NCBI RefSeq assembly: GCF_017114985.1
Contig: NZ_JABXKP010000075.1
Span: 1-64,000, forward strand
From: Nostoc sp. JL33
GTDB taxonomy: Bacteria > Cyanobacteriota > Cyanobacteriia > Cyanobacteriales > Nostocaceae
Direction of reading: 5' to 3'
DNA length: 64,000 nucleotides
The notes under the pieces: generated by a model
What the model was told of the DNA's origin: nothing
Databases searched by the model: none
What the model saw: only the letters and a program-made list of their open reading frames with translations
Shown here: positions 17,156-26,448 of the stretch, one piece after another
Position numbering within the stretch: the stretch's first letter is position 1
Layout of the letters: each line of letters begins with the position of its first letter
Translations under genes and position numbers: made by a program

Positions 17156-20125
17156 TCAGACTTCTACACCAAGGATGCATAAGTGATCTTTTATTAGCTG
17201 TTTCCCTAAATGCATTGGATATGGTGAATGAATATTACCCATAGACCACGCTGGTGAGATTCGTAAGTAGTGTGGCACTCGGCAAAGTGATTTTAGGCTT
17301 TCTTCTGTTTTTTGAAAATCCGAACGAATGAAGAAGGGAAGCATTTCTAACATCTGCTGGTGCTTGAATGCAATATTTACACCGGATTCGTCATTTTGGG
17401 AGTCGAGCATATAGAGTTCGCGTGCTGTTGGGGTATCTTGAGCTTTCTGTGTTTTTGGTAATCTTCCAATAGAGAAGTAATGGAGCAACTCAGGTACAGA
17501 GGTATCGTAAAAACCACTTAAGCGAATTAAATCTCGTGCTGGAGAATTCTCATTCCAAGCTTGTCGATTAGTGATGTATTGAGTTGTCTCATCGCCAGTG
17601 CGGAAGCGAATTATTCCCAGCAGGTTACTAAGTTGGTTATGGTCACGAGGATAAACACAAGCATGACCTGGAACGTGTTGGAAGTCTAAAATATCCCGTT
17701 TTGCAAGAAGATATTCATTTTTTAGTTGGAACCAAGCTTGACCTCCGTTTTCTTCACCACGTTCGTTACGCCATACATCAGCTTCGATTAAGACAAGGGT
17801 AGATTTTTCGCTTACTTGCGTTAGTACATCCGCCGCAAATTTTGCAAGCTCTATTCCCTTTAACTGAACTGTTTTGTAATTGCGATCGCGGCGTACTCGT
17901 GAGAAAATCTGTCCCAGTTCAATCCCCGCCTGTGCGTAAGGAATCCAATTGTTGCGATCGGGAAATAAGACATCAACCGCACCAGTTGCCCGCAGACGAA
18001 TAGCCAAGGCATAGTGAATATTTTCTTGACCTTGATTTGTTTTTTGGCGACAAAGGGCAATTACGTCTAAGTTTTGGGCGATTTCCTTTGGTATCCCTGC
18101 CCGTTCGTAGACTTCTGAGGGCAGTCCATAGAGTGCCCCAAGCTGGCGTAGCGTTACATCCAGTACAGCATTCAGAATACGTCCTTCTGTCTTCTTGCTG
18201 TAAGATGGCGATGTATCTGTGCTTTCATCTTCTTTGTCAGATGATTTTGGTCTAACTGTTTGCACCATTTGGGAACCGATTTTTTCTAACACACAAGCTT
18301 CACGAACTACTCTATAGATGCTCTGTTTGGGATGAACTCCCTTCTTCTTTGTTTGTCCAATTTCAATAATTGCAAAACAGTAAGGCTTAGTAGTAGAGTC
18401 ACTTGAAGCAATAACCTTATGTTTCAAAAAGTCGCGCCATGCATCGAGTTTCATTTGATGCTGCTTGCGGATCTGTTTGTCAAACTCTTGACCATCTTTA
18501 GGTGCAAGTCCGGCTGTGTCGAGGGGTTTCAAAAGATTTGGATCATCAATCCACACAGATGATACTTTGATATGCTCTGGAAAATCTTCTCCTTTATTGA
18601 GCAGGAAAGCATCACGCAATGTCTCGCAAGTTACATCATAGGTATCTCGTTCGCGCCACAGAATAAAAAGATGTATGGGTTTTCCTTGCAATGCCTGCTC
18701 AATAGCATCAGCAATGATCGTTTGTCTTTCTTGACGACGGTTATCTACACGTTGCTTAATTTCTTTTTCAGTCAGCTTTTCTTTTTGTTGTTTTGTAAAA
18801 CTTGAAGGTTGAGAAATATATTCGTAATCGCGCATAGCCAAGGGTGTTTTTTGACCAGATGGAGCAGGAATATCAGATTGCATTGCATTATCTGATATTA
18901 AAACACCGTCTAGAAGCTCTAACACTTGAGCAACGATATCACCACGTTCCTGTAAACTAAATCCTGGTTTAATACTATGTCCTCTTTTATGGTTTTCATG
19001 TTCATACTTATATCCTTCAGCATGAACTAAATAATATTCATCTCTATTCCAGTTAGGATGATTATCTAAATCGCCGTATCTAGCAGGGTTGCAACGAATG
19101 TTATCGGTTGTTTCAAGGGGACGCGCTTTGAATGCAGCTAACAGATTTGGCAATTGAAATTTCCAGAAATTACTATCTTCTCTTCCATTGTTCTCAATGG
19201 TAAGACGTATTAACGTTGAATCTACTTCGTAACCAGATAAACGTTCCTCATTCATCCCCATCAGTACAGAAATGTCACGACCATAATTAGTTTCAATTAA
19301 TGGCTCATGAGCATATCGCTGACAACTTAAATGCAGAAAAATCCACGGTTTAAGCTTGTCATTTTGATTAAATCGCCCTGCTTGAGTCTGAACGCGAAAA
19401 TCCAAGCGATAGACAAAATAGCCTTCCCTTTCTTTGCCATAGTCATCTGTGTACAGTGCCGGAAATGCTTGACTGACTAGGAATAGTCCAGTACGACCTG
19501 AGCCATCGCCTTGTACCTTGCGCCACTGAATTTCTTGCTCTCTTTGCCCAGAGTGAATAACACATTTTTTTTCATGCAGCAATGTTGCTAAGAAACTAGG
19601 AATGGCTTGGTATCCCAGTCCTTTTTCAGCATTGATGTTTTGAATGAGCGTTTTTGGAGTAATAGGTTGCCAATTCCAATTAGTAGGAATTATGTCCATG
19701 TTTTCAAGAAAGCGATCGCAAACACTATTCACCTGATCTGCTTTACCCTTACCATCAAATTGCTTTGTCCACTCCTGCGCCCAAATAATCACTAACTCAT
19801 GTATTTGCTCAGGAGTTGGAACTCGCAACGGATTTTCAACCGTTCCTACAGCTAATGCTCGATAATCGCCTGTATCAAAGTATTCAAAACCATGTGTCAA
19901 TGTTGATGCACAGGCAAGCAATCCATTGTTTAACTGTCGATATGGTATCCAGACCTTTTTCTTGCGATTAGGTGAGAGAACTTCTTCCATACTGTTACGA
20001 AAGCCCGCAACAATTTCTGCAAATGGAAACTCAAGTACCGCAATTTCCAAATCTGTAAGAGCATCTTCTGCAAGATTCATTCTGGCAGGTAAGAGAATAG
20101 GAGGTTGCACGTCTTTTTTAGGCAT
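17156..20125 (-). CDS. Prokaryotic PIWI protein of the pPIWI_RE type
   Basis: 989 residues, normal full length for this family. I recognise the pPIWI_RE architecture: an N-terminal X region (WIPYRQLNNGLLACASTLTHG and following), a middle region with GLGYQAIPSFLATLLHE, and a C-terminal RNase-H/PIWI-like domain beginning near YCFAIIEIG and continuing through RILNAVLDVTLRQLG, IALCRQKTN, RLRATGAVDVLFP and LGIIRFRTGDETTQYI. The family is named for conserved Arg and Glu residues replacing the usual PIWI catalytic set and is predicted to act against invasive nucleic acids. It is normally encoded with a DinG-type helicase; here the helicase stub lies 24 bp upstream on the same strand. Identification is from memory of the family, without a profile search. 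Confidence 0.72.
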   Translation of the reverse strand: MPKKDVQPPILLPARMNLAEDALTDLEIAVLEFPFAEIVAGFRNSMEEVLSPNRKKKVWIPYRQLNNGLLACASTLTHGFEYFDTGDYRALAVGTVENPLRVPTPEQIHELVIIWAQEWTKQFDGKGKADQVNSVCDRFLENMDIIPTNWNWQPITPKTLIQNINAEKGLGYQAIPSFLATLLHEKKCVIHSGQREQEIQWRKVQGDGSGRTGLFLVSQAFPALYTDDYGKEREGYFVYRLDFRVQTQAGRFNQNDKLKPWIFLHLSCQRYAHEPLIETNYGRDISVLMGMNEERLSGYEVDSTLIRLTIENNGREDSNFWKFQLPNLLAAFKARPLETTDNIRCNPARYGDLDNHPNWNRDEYYLVHAEGYKYEHENHKRGHSIKPGFSLQERGDIVAQVLELLDGVLISDNAMQSDIPAPSGQKTPLAMRDYEYISQPSSFTKQQKEKLTEKEIKQRVDNRRQERQTIIADAIEQALQGKPIHLFILWRERDTYDVTCETLRDAFLLNKGEDFPEHIKVSSVWIDDPNLLKPLDTAGLAPKDGQEFDKQIRKQHQMKLDAWRDFLKHKVIASSDSTTKPYCFAIIEIGQTKKKGVHPKQSIYRVVREACVLEKIGSQMVQTVRPKSSDKEDESTDTSPSYSKKTEGRILNAVLDVTLRQLGALYGLPSEVYERAGIPKEIAQNLDVIALCRQKTNQGQENIHYALAIRLRATGAVDVLFPDRNNWIPYAQAGIELGQIFSRVRRDRNYKTVQLKGIELAKFAADVLTQVSEKSTLVLIEADVWRNERGEENGGQAWFQLKNEYLLAKRDILDFQHVPGHACVYPRDHNQLSNLLGIIRFRTGDETTQYITNRQAWNENSPARDLIRLSGFYDTSVPELLHYFSIGRLPKTQKAQDTPTARELYMLDSQNDESGVNIAFKHQQMLEMLPFFIRSDFQKTEESLKSLCRVPHYLRISPAWSMGNIHSPYPMHLGKQLIKDHLCILGVEV

Positions 20126-20149
20126 TATGAATTCCTTTATACAAAAAAT

Positions 20150-21226
20150 TTACCAATCTAGGTCTTCGATTCTTTCCAGTGCATCGGCTAGAGGCTTGTA
20201 AAGCGCATTCCCTACTGTGTTTTCCTCGCTGGCGTAGTCGCAAATTCGTAGAAGCATAGCAACCAGAAGACTTGTCTGTTCTGTATCTAGTTCAGATAAT
20301 TCTGGATCAGCTTTCCTTGCAGCACTCTTGGGTGCCCAAGCCGCATCGACAAAATAACCACGAAATGGGACACCTCCACGCAAAAGACGACCAACGGCTT
20401 GAATAACTAACCCAGCAGTAGTTGCAGCAAGATCAAACCGGGGAAAGGCAAGTAATTCCTGATTATCGCGCAGGGTTTTATAATAAGAACGCTGTTCAAC
20501 CGATCGCCAGTAACGCGCTGCCAATTGGCGCACCTTTTCAGCACGTTGTACAATTCCGTCTCCTTGTTGCCATGCTAGAAAGTCTGCTCTATCTGCCCAC
20601 TCTAAAGCACGACGGTTCATTTCTTGGGCGATCGCTTGTGTATCATGTGGATGTGGATATGGACGAGTCAGAAAGTAAACAGCACCAAATGCAGCTTTAC
20701 CATTTGCATTCAAAATATTGAAACCACGCCCGATCGCATTCATCGGAGCAACAAGAATTTTTCCTTTAATTTGCCCAAAAGTTTCAATATCTGCACGATT
20801 GAGGGCACCCTTATCAGGTGGCTTGACAAATTTCGCTAGCTCATCAAAATCATCTTCGGTGTATGTCTCTATATTGTCAGGAACTAAGTGATAAACAAAA
20901 TTCTGCATACTTGACCAGCAATTGCGAATTTCGTTTGCCGCCCAACGAGCTTGATCGTATGAGTTGACGAGTAACAAAAGGCGATCGCGATCCTTCCAGT
21001 GGTTATCTAAATCATTTTCTCCAAGGCGCTTTAATTCCCCAAGTTCTTGCTCCAAATGACCTGTACCGTTACTACCAACAAGCGATCGCGCTATTTCCTG
21101 AAACAAGCTCATTTTGCGTCCTTCGGACATACCAGAAATGCGGAGGGGTTTTTTCTTTTGGTCAAACTGGGGAAGAAATTTGAAATTACTTTGAGCGATC
21201 GCATCTCTCGCCCCCTGTTCTGGCAT
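20150..21226 (-). pseudogene. C-terminal half of a DinG-like helicase, N-terminus missing
   Basis: 358 residues containing only the second helicase lobe: motif IV-like RLLLLVNSYDQAR, motif V VAPMNAIGRGFNI and motif VI QAVGRLLRGG. The Walker A and Walker B lobe is absent, so ATP hydrolysis is not possible by this protein alone. Reading upstream of the ATG at 21226, the frame stays open for about ten more protein-like codons (VGNPQGVL) and then meets a stop, which suggests a deletion rather than a natural start. It precedes the pPIWI_RE gene by 24 bp, the usual partner arrangement. It could still be translated as a fragment. Confidence 0.75.
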
Positions 21227-21445
21227 TAAAACCCCTTGCGGATTACCAACTTAGAAACAGGCGAATCTCAAAAGTAGAACTTTCCAGAAATAGTCTGCAA
21301 ATTAGAACCACTAAATTCGTTAATAACTGGCAAACAGTAACACAATTAACCAAATTTAGTTCAAATGTATTATTTTTTATAGTTTAAATGTACTATTGTC
21401 TAATCTGGCTTCAATCTAAGCCATCTTTAATATAAGCACCGAGTT
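21227..21445. promoter_or_regulatory. Divergent intergenic region between two truncated helicase genes
   Basis: 219 bp, AT-rich from about 21300 on (attattttttatagtttaaatgtac). It should contain the promoter of the plus-strand PLD/helicase gene and is also the probable location of the breakpoint that removed the helicase N-terminus on the minus strand. No repeat or att-like direct repeat was seen. Confidence 0.4.
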
Positions 21446-22441
21446 ATGACTGATTCTCTGCCAATATCCTGGTTTGCTCCCAAGATAATCTATGAACAAA
21501 TCCAATACTACTTCCCAATGTGTCAATCAAAAATTCGTATTGCATCTGGCTATTTTACTATAAACGGTTGGGATCTTATTCGAGATGTTGTAAAAGGAAA
21601 GTATGTTGATCTGTTGGTTGGAATTAACGAACGAACTAAAAGACAAGACGAAGGATACGCACAGCGTCTTCTGATCCAAGAAATCACGAAAGATTTAGCA
21701 ACAGCATCATCAGCAGGTAATCGCCGTCAAGCTGTAGCAGATTTGGTTGAGAAAATTCGGAGAGGTGAATTTCGGCTCGTAGATGCACGTGCTATGAAGC
21801 ATCATGCAAAACTTTACTTGGTTGACTGTAAGGTTGCCATCGTAACTTCAGCAAATTTAACTAAACATGGGTTAATAGAACAGGTTGAAGCTGGTAATAT
21901 ACTGGATCAGAATGATGAAGTTATAAAATTTGTCAAGGAATTTGATGGATATTTTGCTGAAGCAGTAGATTTAACTCAGAGGCTACTTAAAGCTCTCGAA
22001 GATTGGTTGAAACTTGCTTCTCCGTGGGATATTTACCTCAAAACCTTACTTGCTTTTGAGGATGTAGAAATTGATAACAAGTATACTCCGCCAACAAATT
22101 ATCAAAGAGCAATGATTGCTGAAGCTTTACAGAAAATAAGCGATCACAGCGGAGTTATGTTGGTTGCCTCAACAGGTCTTGGAAAGACTGTTGTTGCTAC
22201 TCATATCGCCTTGAAACTTTTTAGAGCAGATAAAATTATACATGTATTGATTATTGGCCCCAAATTAGTAAAAAGGCAATGGAAGTCTGAATTTATGGAT
22301 GCGGGTATTCCTCAGACCTACATCGGTTATCAAGCTTTAGATAAAGAAGATCCAAACCATGATCGTAATCTTGAACACTTTATCGAAATAGAAGAAAAAA
22401 TAAATAAGCAATGGCTTAGAATGAAACAGCCCTGCCTATAA
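21446..22441 (+). pseudogene. PLD-nuclease/SF2 helicase, truncated after motif Ia
   Basis: 331 residues. The N-terminal domain is a phospholipase-D-type nuclease with the HxK motif in MKHHAKLYLVD (about residue 117) and TSANLT. A helicase domain begins at about 215: Q-like YQRAMIAEAL, Walker A ASTGLGKTVVATH, then IIGPKLVKRQWKSEF. The frame ends shortly after, without the DEAx box or the second lobe; full-length relatives are several times longer. The last residues (KQWLRMKQPCL) do not look like family sequence, so the break probably lies near 22400. Such PLD-helicases are common in restriction and phage-defence islands. The nuclease domain may still be expressed. Confidence 0.75.
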
Positions 22442-22483
22442 GTGGCACCGGCTGAGTTGTTTAGAACAACAGTTGAGAATCAA

Positions 22484-22627
22484 ATGGATACGCCTGAAGC
22501 GATCGCTATTCAACTACGCGCTGACAAAAACCTTGATCCAGCGATCGCTAATGCTTTAGCATCTTTAGTTAAAGCAGCGTATCGCGATTTGTCTCAAAAT
22601 GATGGCGAATTGAAGCAAGATCCCTAA
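22484..22627 (+). CDS. Small acidic/helical protein paired with ImmA/IrrE peptidase
   Basis: 47 residues from the ATG at 22484 (a GTG at 22442 would add 14 residues with no protein-like character). The sequence MDTPEAIAIQLRADKNLD then PAIANALASLVKAAYRDL is a simple two-helix pattern. The stop is 4 bp before the start of the metallopeptidase gene, so the two are almost certainly co-translated. Small partners of ImmA/IrrE peptidases are typically regulators or antitoxins cleaved or bound by the enzyme; that role here is inference. No DNA-binding motif is visible. Confidence 0.55.
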   Translation: MDTPEAIAIQLRADKNLDPAIANALASLVKAAYRDLSQNDGELKQDP

Positions 22628-22631
22628 AGAT

Positions 22632-23177
22632 ATGTCATTAATTCAAAGTCTATCGCCTGAATTTAGGCAACGTTGTGAGGCGATCGCAACTGAACAACGA
22701 AGCTTACTTCGAGTGCGATCGTTTGAACCGTTACCCGCAGACATTCTAGCAACCAAGTTAGGAGCAAGACTTTTTACACCCGATCAGGTTCCGAATTTAG
22801 AGCCAGAGCAGGTAGCAGTATTACTTACTAGCGATGGGTGGTCAGCAGGGATTATACGCTATAACCCACTATGGATTGTATATAACCCGCGTCATGCACC
22901 TGCACGGTATGAATCAAATCTGATGCATGAAATAGCTCATGTGTTGTTCAATCATAAGCCTGTTGGCTTTGATTCGGTAACTGGACTACCAAAACGTAAA
23001 CAAAACAACGAAGATGAAGCAACTTATTTAGGGGGATGCCTTCAAATTCCCAAACGTGGTTTATTATGGGCGACACAACGAAACATGCTGTTACCTCAGA
23101 TTGCAGCACATTTTGGCGCTAGTGAAGCGATGGTGAAGTTTCGCAGCAATGTAACTGAAGTGTCTGTCAAATGCTAA
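22632..23177 (+). CDS. ImmA/IrrE family zinc metallopeptidase
   Basis: 181 residues. The zinc motif HEIAH (His99, Glu100, His103) is followed by FNH and, about 30 residues later, the third acidic ligand region NNEDEATYLGGCLQIPKRGLLWA, as in ImmA/IrrE (COG2856) proteins. These peptidases cleave a partner repressor or antitoxin and are frequent in mobile elements and toxin-antitoxin modules. The C-terminus (HFGASEAMVKFRSNVTEV) is the usual small helical domain, so the gene is complete. It closes the accessory island and is followed by a strong hairpin terminator. Confidence 0.88.
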   Translation: MSLIQSLSPEFRQRCEAIATEQRSLLRVRSFEPLPADILATKLGARLFTPDQVPNLEPEQVAVLLTSDGWSAGIIRYNPLWIVYNPRHAPARYESNLMHEIAHVLFNHKPVGFDSVTGLPKRKQNNEDEATYLGGCLQIPKRGLLWATQRNMLLPQIAAHFGASEAMVKFRSNVTEVSVKC

Positions 23178-23276
23178 TGTATTACAATATTTGCTCTGCC
23201 ATAAACAGAATTCATTAATGAATAACTAGTAATCTTTAGCTGAAACTGTAGTGATTTCGTCTCTTTTTGTGAAATT

Positions 23277-23315
23277 AAAAACTGCTCTTGCTAAAAGTAG
23301 ACAAGAGCAGTTTTT
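23277..23315. terminator. Bidirectional hairpin terminator
   Basis: aaaaactgctcttg at 23277-23290 pairs with caagagcagttttt at 23302-23315: a 14-bp perfect inverted repeat with an 11-base loop and A and T runs on its outer sides. It lies between the convergent metallopeptidase and membrane-protein genes and can serve both. Confidence 0.85.
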
Positions 23316-23339
23316 AATAGCAAAGCCCAAAATAAGAAT

Positions 23340-23687
23340 TTAGGCATCTTCAAGTTCAAATTGAGCCACCGTAACCGCATTAAAAGCGAAAGCCAAAACT
23401 AGTGGCATCGGAGACTGCAACCAAAAGGTAAAAAGAACAGCTAGGATTGTGCCAATGACTGCGGACATCGACCACAATCGTTCTTCAAAAGTCAATCCCT
23501 TCTCGGCTTTAATCACTCTGAGAACATGAACTGGAATTGGTTCTGGCATTACCCCACCCGGAGGGAAAGCCCAGAAGTTGTTACGTCGCTCAACAAATAA
23601 ATCTGTCCAGCCATTTTCTTGGCACCATGCCTCAATCCATTGAAGTGAGTAATGATTCATCATCGGGTTTGGGAGTTCGGTTTGCAA
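23340..23687 (-). CDS. Cyanobacterial two-span membrane protein, function unknown
   Basis: Up to 115 residues; the real start may be Met9 or Met10 (23663 or 23660, MMNHYSLQWIEAWC). A soluble N-terminal part (WIEAWCQENGWTDLFVERRNNFWAFPPGGVMPEPIP) with many Trp and Pro is followed by two hydrophobic helices (about 75-91 and 93-110). The pattern looks well conserved but has no known function. The terminator at 23277-23315 ends its transcript. Confidence 0.7.
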   Translation of the reverse strand: MQTELPNPMMNHYSLQWIEAWCQENGWTDLFVERRNNFWAFPPGGVMPEPIPVHVLRVIKAEKGLTFEERLWSMSAVIGTILAVLFTFWLQSPMPLVLAFAFNAVTVAQFELEDA

Positions 23688-24257
23688 AAGTTGTGTACTT
23701 GGTGAATGTAAACTCTTAGAGATTCCTGAAGAACTAATTTATCGCTATAAAATTAACGCTAATTATCCAACTTTTAAGCTTTGTGAAGCAATTGAGACGC
23801 CTATAATTACGCTCAGACCTTACTTTCATTAATTAAAACATTAACAGTTGAGCGGGGCTGTTTTTTTTAAAAGACAATAAACTTTACTTAGAAAATTGAA
23901 AGTAAAGTATTGTAAATAACTCAATGAGCATTACTACTCAATAGCGCTCTTTAGATCCTCAAATTCAAATCTAAAAATGAAGAATTGTGAACAAATCAAT
24001 AAACATAGGCGTAGCCCATGTAGACATTGCTTCATCCGGCTAAACCATTTCTTTAGAGTTAGGAATTTCAAGTTTTACCTTCAACAAGAGCGATCGCATA
24101 ACGGCACTGCCTTAATCGCGATCGCCTTCGACAACAATAGGAGTGGTTGGAAAGATGATTAAAATTTATATACATCTGGGAGGGTAAATAGAATCAAAGT
24201 GAAGCTAGGAGTAAAATCTATGAACAAATTAAAACTGAGTTGACTCAGAGCAAATAT
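23688..24257. other. Gene-free region
   Basis: About 570 bp with HIP1 sites and a repeat fragment of the gcgtagcccatgtagacattgc type at about 24010-24030. At 23843-23868 a short stem (aacag/ctgtt) followed by eight T residues could end a small RNA, but no promoter was identified. The 61-codon frame at 23977 is not protein-like. Confidence 0.35.
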
Positions 24258-24410
24258 ATGTTGAGTATACTTTGGGGTATTGTTGTTGTACTGATTGCTT
24301 TTTGGGGATTAGGACTGGCACTTCATATTGCCGGAAATTTAATTCATGCACTGTTGCTTTTAGCGATCGCCCTTGCTATCTATAATTTTTTCAAAGCGCG
24401 TGATGTGTAA
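24258..24410 (+). CDS. Lmo0937-family small membrane protein (DUF5670)
   Basis: 50 residues. Two hydrophobic helices (about 3-22 and 28-44) flank LHIAGNLIHALL, matching the lmo0937/DUF5670 family pattern (W-LG-x-H-x-G-LIH-LL). These tiny inner-membrane proteins are widespread and often stress-related; the function is not established. It is preceded by an AT-rich leader and followed by no obvious partner gene. Confidence 0.82.
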   Translation: MLSILWGIVVVLIAFWGLGLALHIAGNLIHALLLLAIALAIYNFFKARDV

Positions 24411-24709
24411 ATATAGTGGTTCCATATCTGGTAAGGTAGGTTTTCAAAGTTACTAACTTTGGTAAAAAAGATTTGGGTGTACCTCAGTTGCTTAGGAAAC
24501 GCTATATATTCAGTGTGAGTACAAACGCTCCTATATTGCCGCTCTTTTAGATAAACGTGAGAAGGAATGTCTACGACGGGCTATGCCTAAGCTCTTTTTG
24601 CGTTACAAAATATTAAGCAAGGAAATACACATTCCCCAAATCCGGTAGCAAGGCTGCGAGTCTCAATTAGGATAAGCCAGTCTTGCTAATATTCAAATGC
24701 GGTAATTAA
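24411..24709. other. Intergenic region with a short repeat
   Basis: About 300 bp. Contains a repeat fragment gaatgtctacgacgggctatgcc at about 24565-24587, a member of the same palindromic family that is inserted in the TonB-like gene at 214-234. Nothing else supportable. Confidence 0.4.
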
Positions 24710-25234
24710 ATGCAGCAATTAGACACCAAATCGGCTCTCGATATGTTTTGGCGGCAAGGGTTGGCGTTCCTTCTAGGAATTATTATCTGGTGCGTGGCTG
24801 ATCCCGCACTGGCAGTAGACTGGACTCATCCACTGTCATTTAGCAATGCAGAGTTGTCAAGACGTGATTTTTCTGGTGAAAGTTTACAAGCTGCGGAGTT
24901 TTCTAACGCCAATATGGAACTGGCTAACTTTACAAACGCTGACTTGCGGGGAGCAGTCATGAGCGCTTCAGTGATGACAAAAGCAAATCTCCACGGAGCA
25001 GATTTAACTAATGCAATGGTTGATCAGGTAAACTTAACTAAGGCAGATTTGAGCGATGCAGTTTTCAAAGAAGCTCTTTTGCTCCGCGCCATCTTTAATG
25101 ATGTGAATATAGACGGTGCAGATTTTACAGATGCAGTTTTGGATAGGGCGCAAATCAAAGAACTGTGCGGCAAAGCCAGTGGTGTGAATTCCAAAACAGG
25201 CGTGCAAACTCGTGAATCTCTAGGATGTCAATGA
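24710..25234 (+). CDS. Thylakoid-lumen pentapeptide-repeat protein
   Basis: 174 residues. An N-terminal signal with hydrophobic core (LAFLLGIIIWCVADPALA) predicts export to the lumen or periplasm. Residues about 46-145 are pentapeptide repeats of the A(D/N)LxX type (ANFTNADLRGAVMSAS, ANLHGADLTNAMV, ADLSDAVFKEALL), forming a right-handed beta-helix. The Cys-containing tail KELCGKASGVNSKTG ending in ESLGC resembles the lumenal TL15/TL17 proteins of plants, with two cysteines that may form a disulfide. The last 10 bp overlap the start of purK, so the two are co-transcribed. Confidence 0.88.
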   Translation: MQQLDTKSALDMFWRQGLAFLLGIIIWCVADPALAVDWTHPLSFSNAELSRRDFSGESLQAAEFSNANMELANFTNADLRGAVMSASVMTKANLHGADLTNAMVDQVNLTKADLSDAVFKEALLLRAIFNDVNIDGADFTDAVLDRAQIKELCGKASGVNSKTGVQTRESLGCQ

Positions 25235-26388
25235 AGCGTGTTGGTGTAATTGGTGGCGGACAACTTGCCTGGATGATGGCGGATGCAGCACAGAAGCTAG
25301 GAGTAGAATTGATCATACAAACTCCTAGTGAAGACGACCCGGCTGTGTCAATTGCCCAAGAAATCGTTTTCGCCCCGGTAGATGACGCCAGTGCTACAGG
25401 AATTTTAGCTCAAAAATGCGATGTCATCACCTTTGAAAACGAATTTGTTAACCTGCAAGCTTTATCTGTTTTAGCACAGCAAGGCGTTTCTTTCCGCCCC
25501 CGATTAGAAGCTTTAGCTCCTCTTTTAGATAAATATCATCAGCGCTGCTATTTAAGGGACTTGGGATTACCAGTTCCTCAATTTTTTGCCCTTGACGAGG
25601 CGGAAAATATCAAATCAAAAATAGAATATCTAGGTTTTCCAGTAGTTCTCAAATCCCGACGCCACGGTTATGACGGTCAGGGTACTTTCATAATTCAGGA
25701 TTTTGCTAGTTTAGAGCAAAAGCTAACTTTAAATCAATCACTTTTCTTGTTAGAAGAATTTGTCCCATTTGAACGAGAACTAGCAATAATTGCAGCGCGT
25801 TCTGTGGAGGGAGAAATTGTAACTTATCCAGTAGTAGAAACCCAACAAGAACAACAAGTGTGCCGCCGGGTGATTGCGCCAGCCCAGATTACGCCCAATC
25901 AAGTAGCAGAAATCCAAGCGATCGCACATACTCTATTAAATAGCCTAGAAGTAGTGGGAATTTTTGGAATTGAGCTATTTCTTAGTGCTGATGGCAAAAT
26001 CCTGGTAAATGAAATTGCGCCTCGTACTCACAATTCTGGGCATTTTTCCCTAGACGCTTGTGAAACTTCTCAGTTTGAGCAACACCTCAGAGCCGTTTGT
26101 GGCTTACCTTTGGGAAATCCGGCTTTGCAGTGCGCTGGCGCTGTGATGGTGAACCTGCTGGGGTATGAAAATTCTCACAGCGACTACCAAAGCCAGCGTC
26201 AACAAATAGCAGAGATTCCCCAAGCGCACCTTCACTGGTATGGGAAGACTCAATCACGTCCGGGGCGAAAGTTAGGACATGTCACCGTTTTGCTGGATAA
26301 TCAAAATATAGAGTCGGGAAGTGCGTATGGCAACGGCGTCGGCGCAGCGATCGCCCACACCATAGAATCTATCTGGTATCCCAGGTAA
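25225..26388 (+). CDS. purK: 5-(carboxyamino)imidazole ribonucleotide synthase PurK
   Basis: 387 residues, normal length. PurK uses ATP and bicarbonate to carboxylate AIR in purine synthesis. It has the N-terminal VGVIGGGQLAWMMADAA fold, the ATP-grasp centre PVVLKSRRHGYDGQGTF, EEFVPFERELAIIAAR, the metal-binding LVNEIAPRTHNSGHFSLDAC and the C-terminal domain. Start at 25225 or the second ATG at 25231; the first overlaps the preceding gene. The 6S RNA gene follows directly, an arrangement I recall as conserved in cyanobacteria. Confidence 0.96.
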   Translation: MSMKRVGVIGGGQLAWMMADAAQKLGVELIIQTPSEDDPAVSIAQEIVFAPVDDASATGILAQKCDVITFENEFVNLQALSVLAQQGVSFRPRLEALAPLLDKYHQRCYLRDLGLPVPQFFALDEAENIKSKIEYLGFPVVLKSRRHGYDGQGTFIIQDFASLEQKLTLNQSLFLLEEFVPFERELAIIAARSVEGEIVTYPVVETQQEQQVCRRVIAPAQITPNQVAEIQAIAHTLLNSLEVVGIFGIELFLSADGKILVNEIAPRTHNSGHFSLDACETSQFEQHLRAVCGLPLGNPALQCAGAVMVNLLGYENSHSDYQSQRQQIAEIPQAHLHWYGKTQSRPGRKLGHVTVLLDNQNIESGSAYGNGVGAAIAHTIESIWYPR

Positions 26389-26436
26389 ATTGATCAGAAA
26401 CTTTCGATATTGAACACACAACATCTTTTTGAAAGC

Positions 26437-26442
26437 TATAAT
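26437..26442 (+). promoter_or_regulatory. TATAAT -10 box of the 6S RNA gene
   Basis: A consensus -10 hexamer lies seven bases before the expected 5' end of the RNA. No -35 hexamer at the normal distance is convincing; TTGAAC at 26410 is spaced at 21 bp. Confidence 0.6.
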
Positions 26443-26448
26443 GAGTGA

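Noticed and set aside
22398..22560. Alternative frame AYKWHRLSCLEQQLRI across the end of the PLD/helicase gene
   Set aside because: Protein-like for about 17 residues and perhaps a relic of a lost gene, but without start, context or recognisable family it was not annotated.
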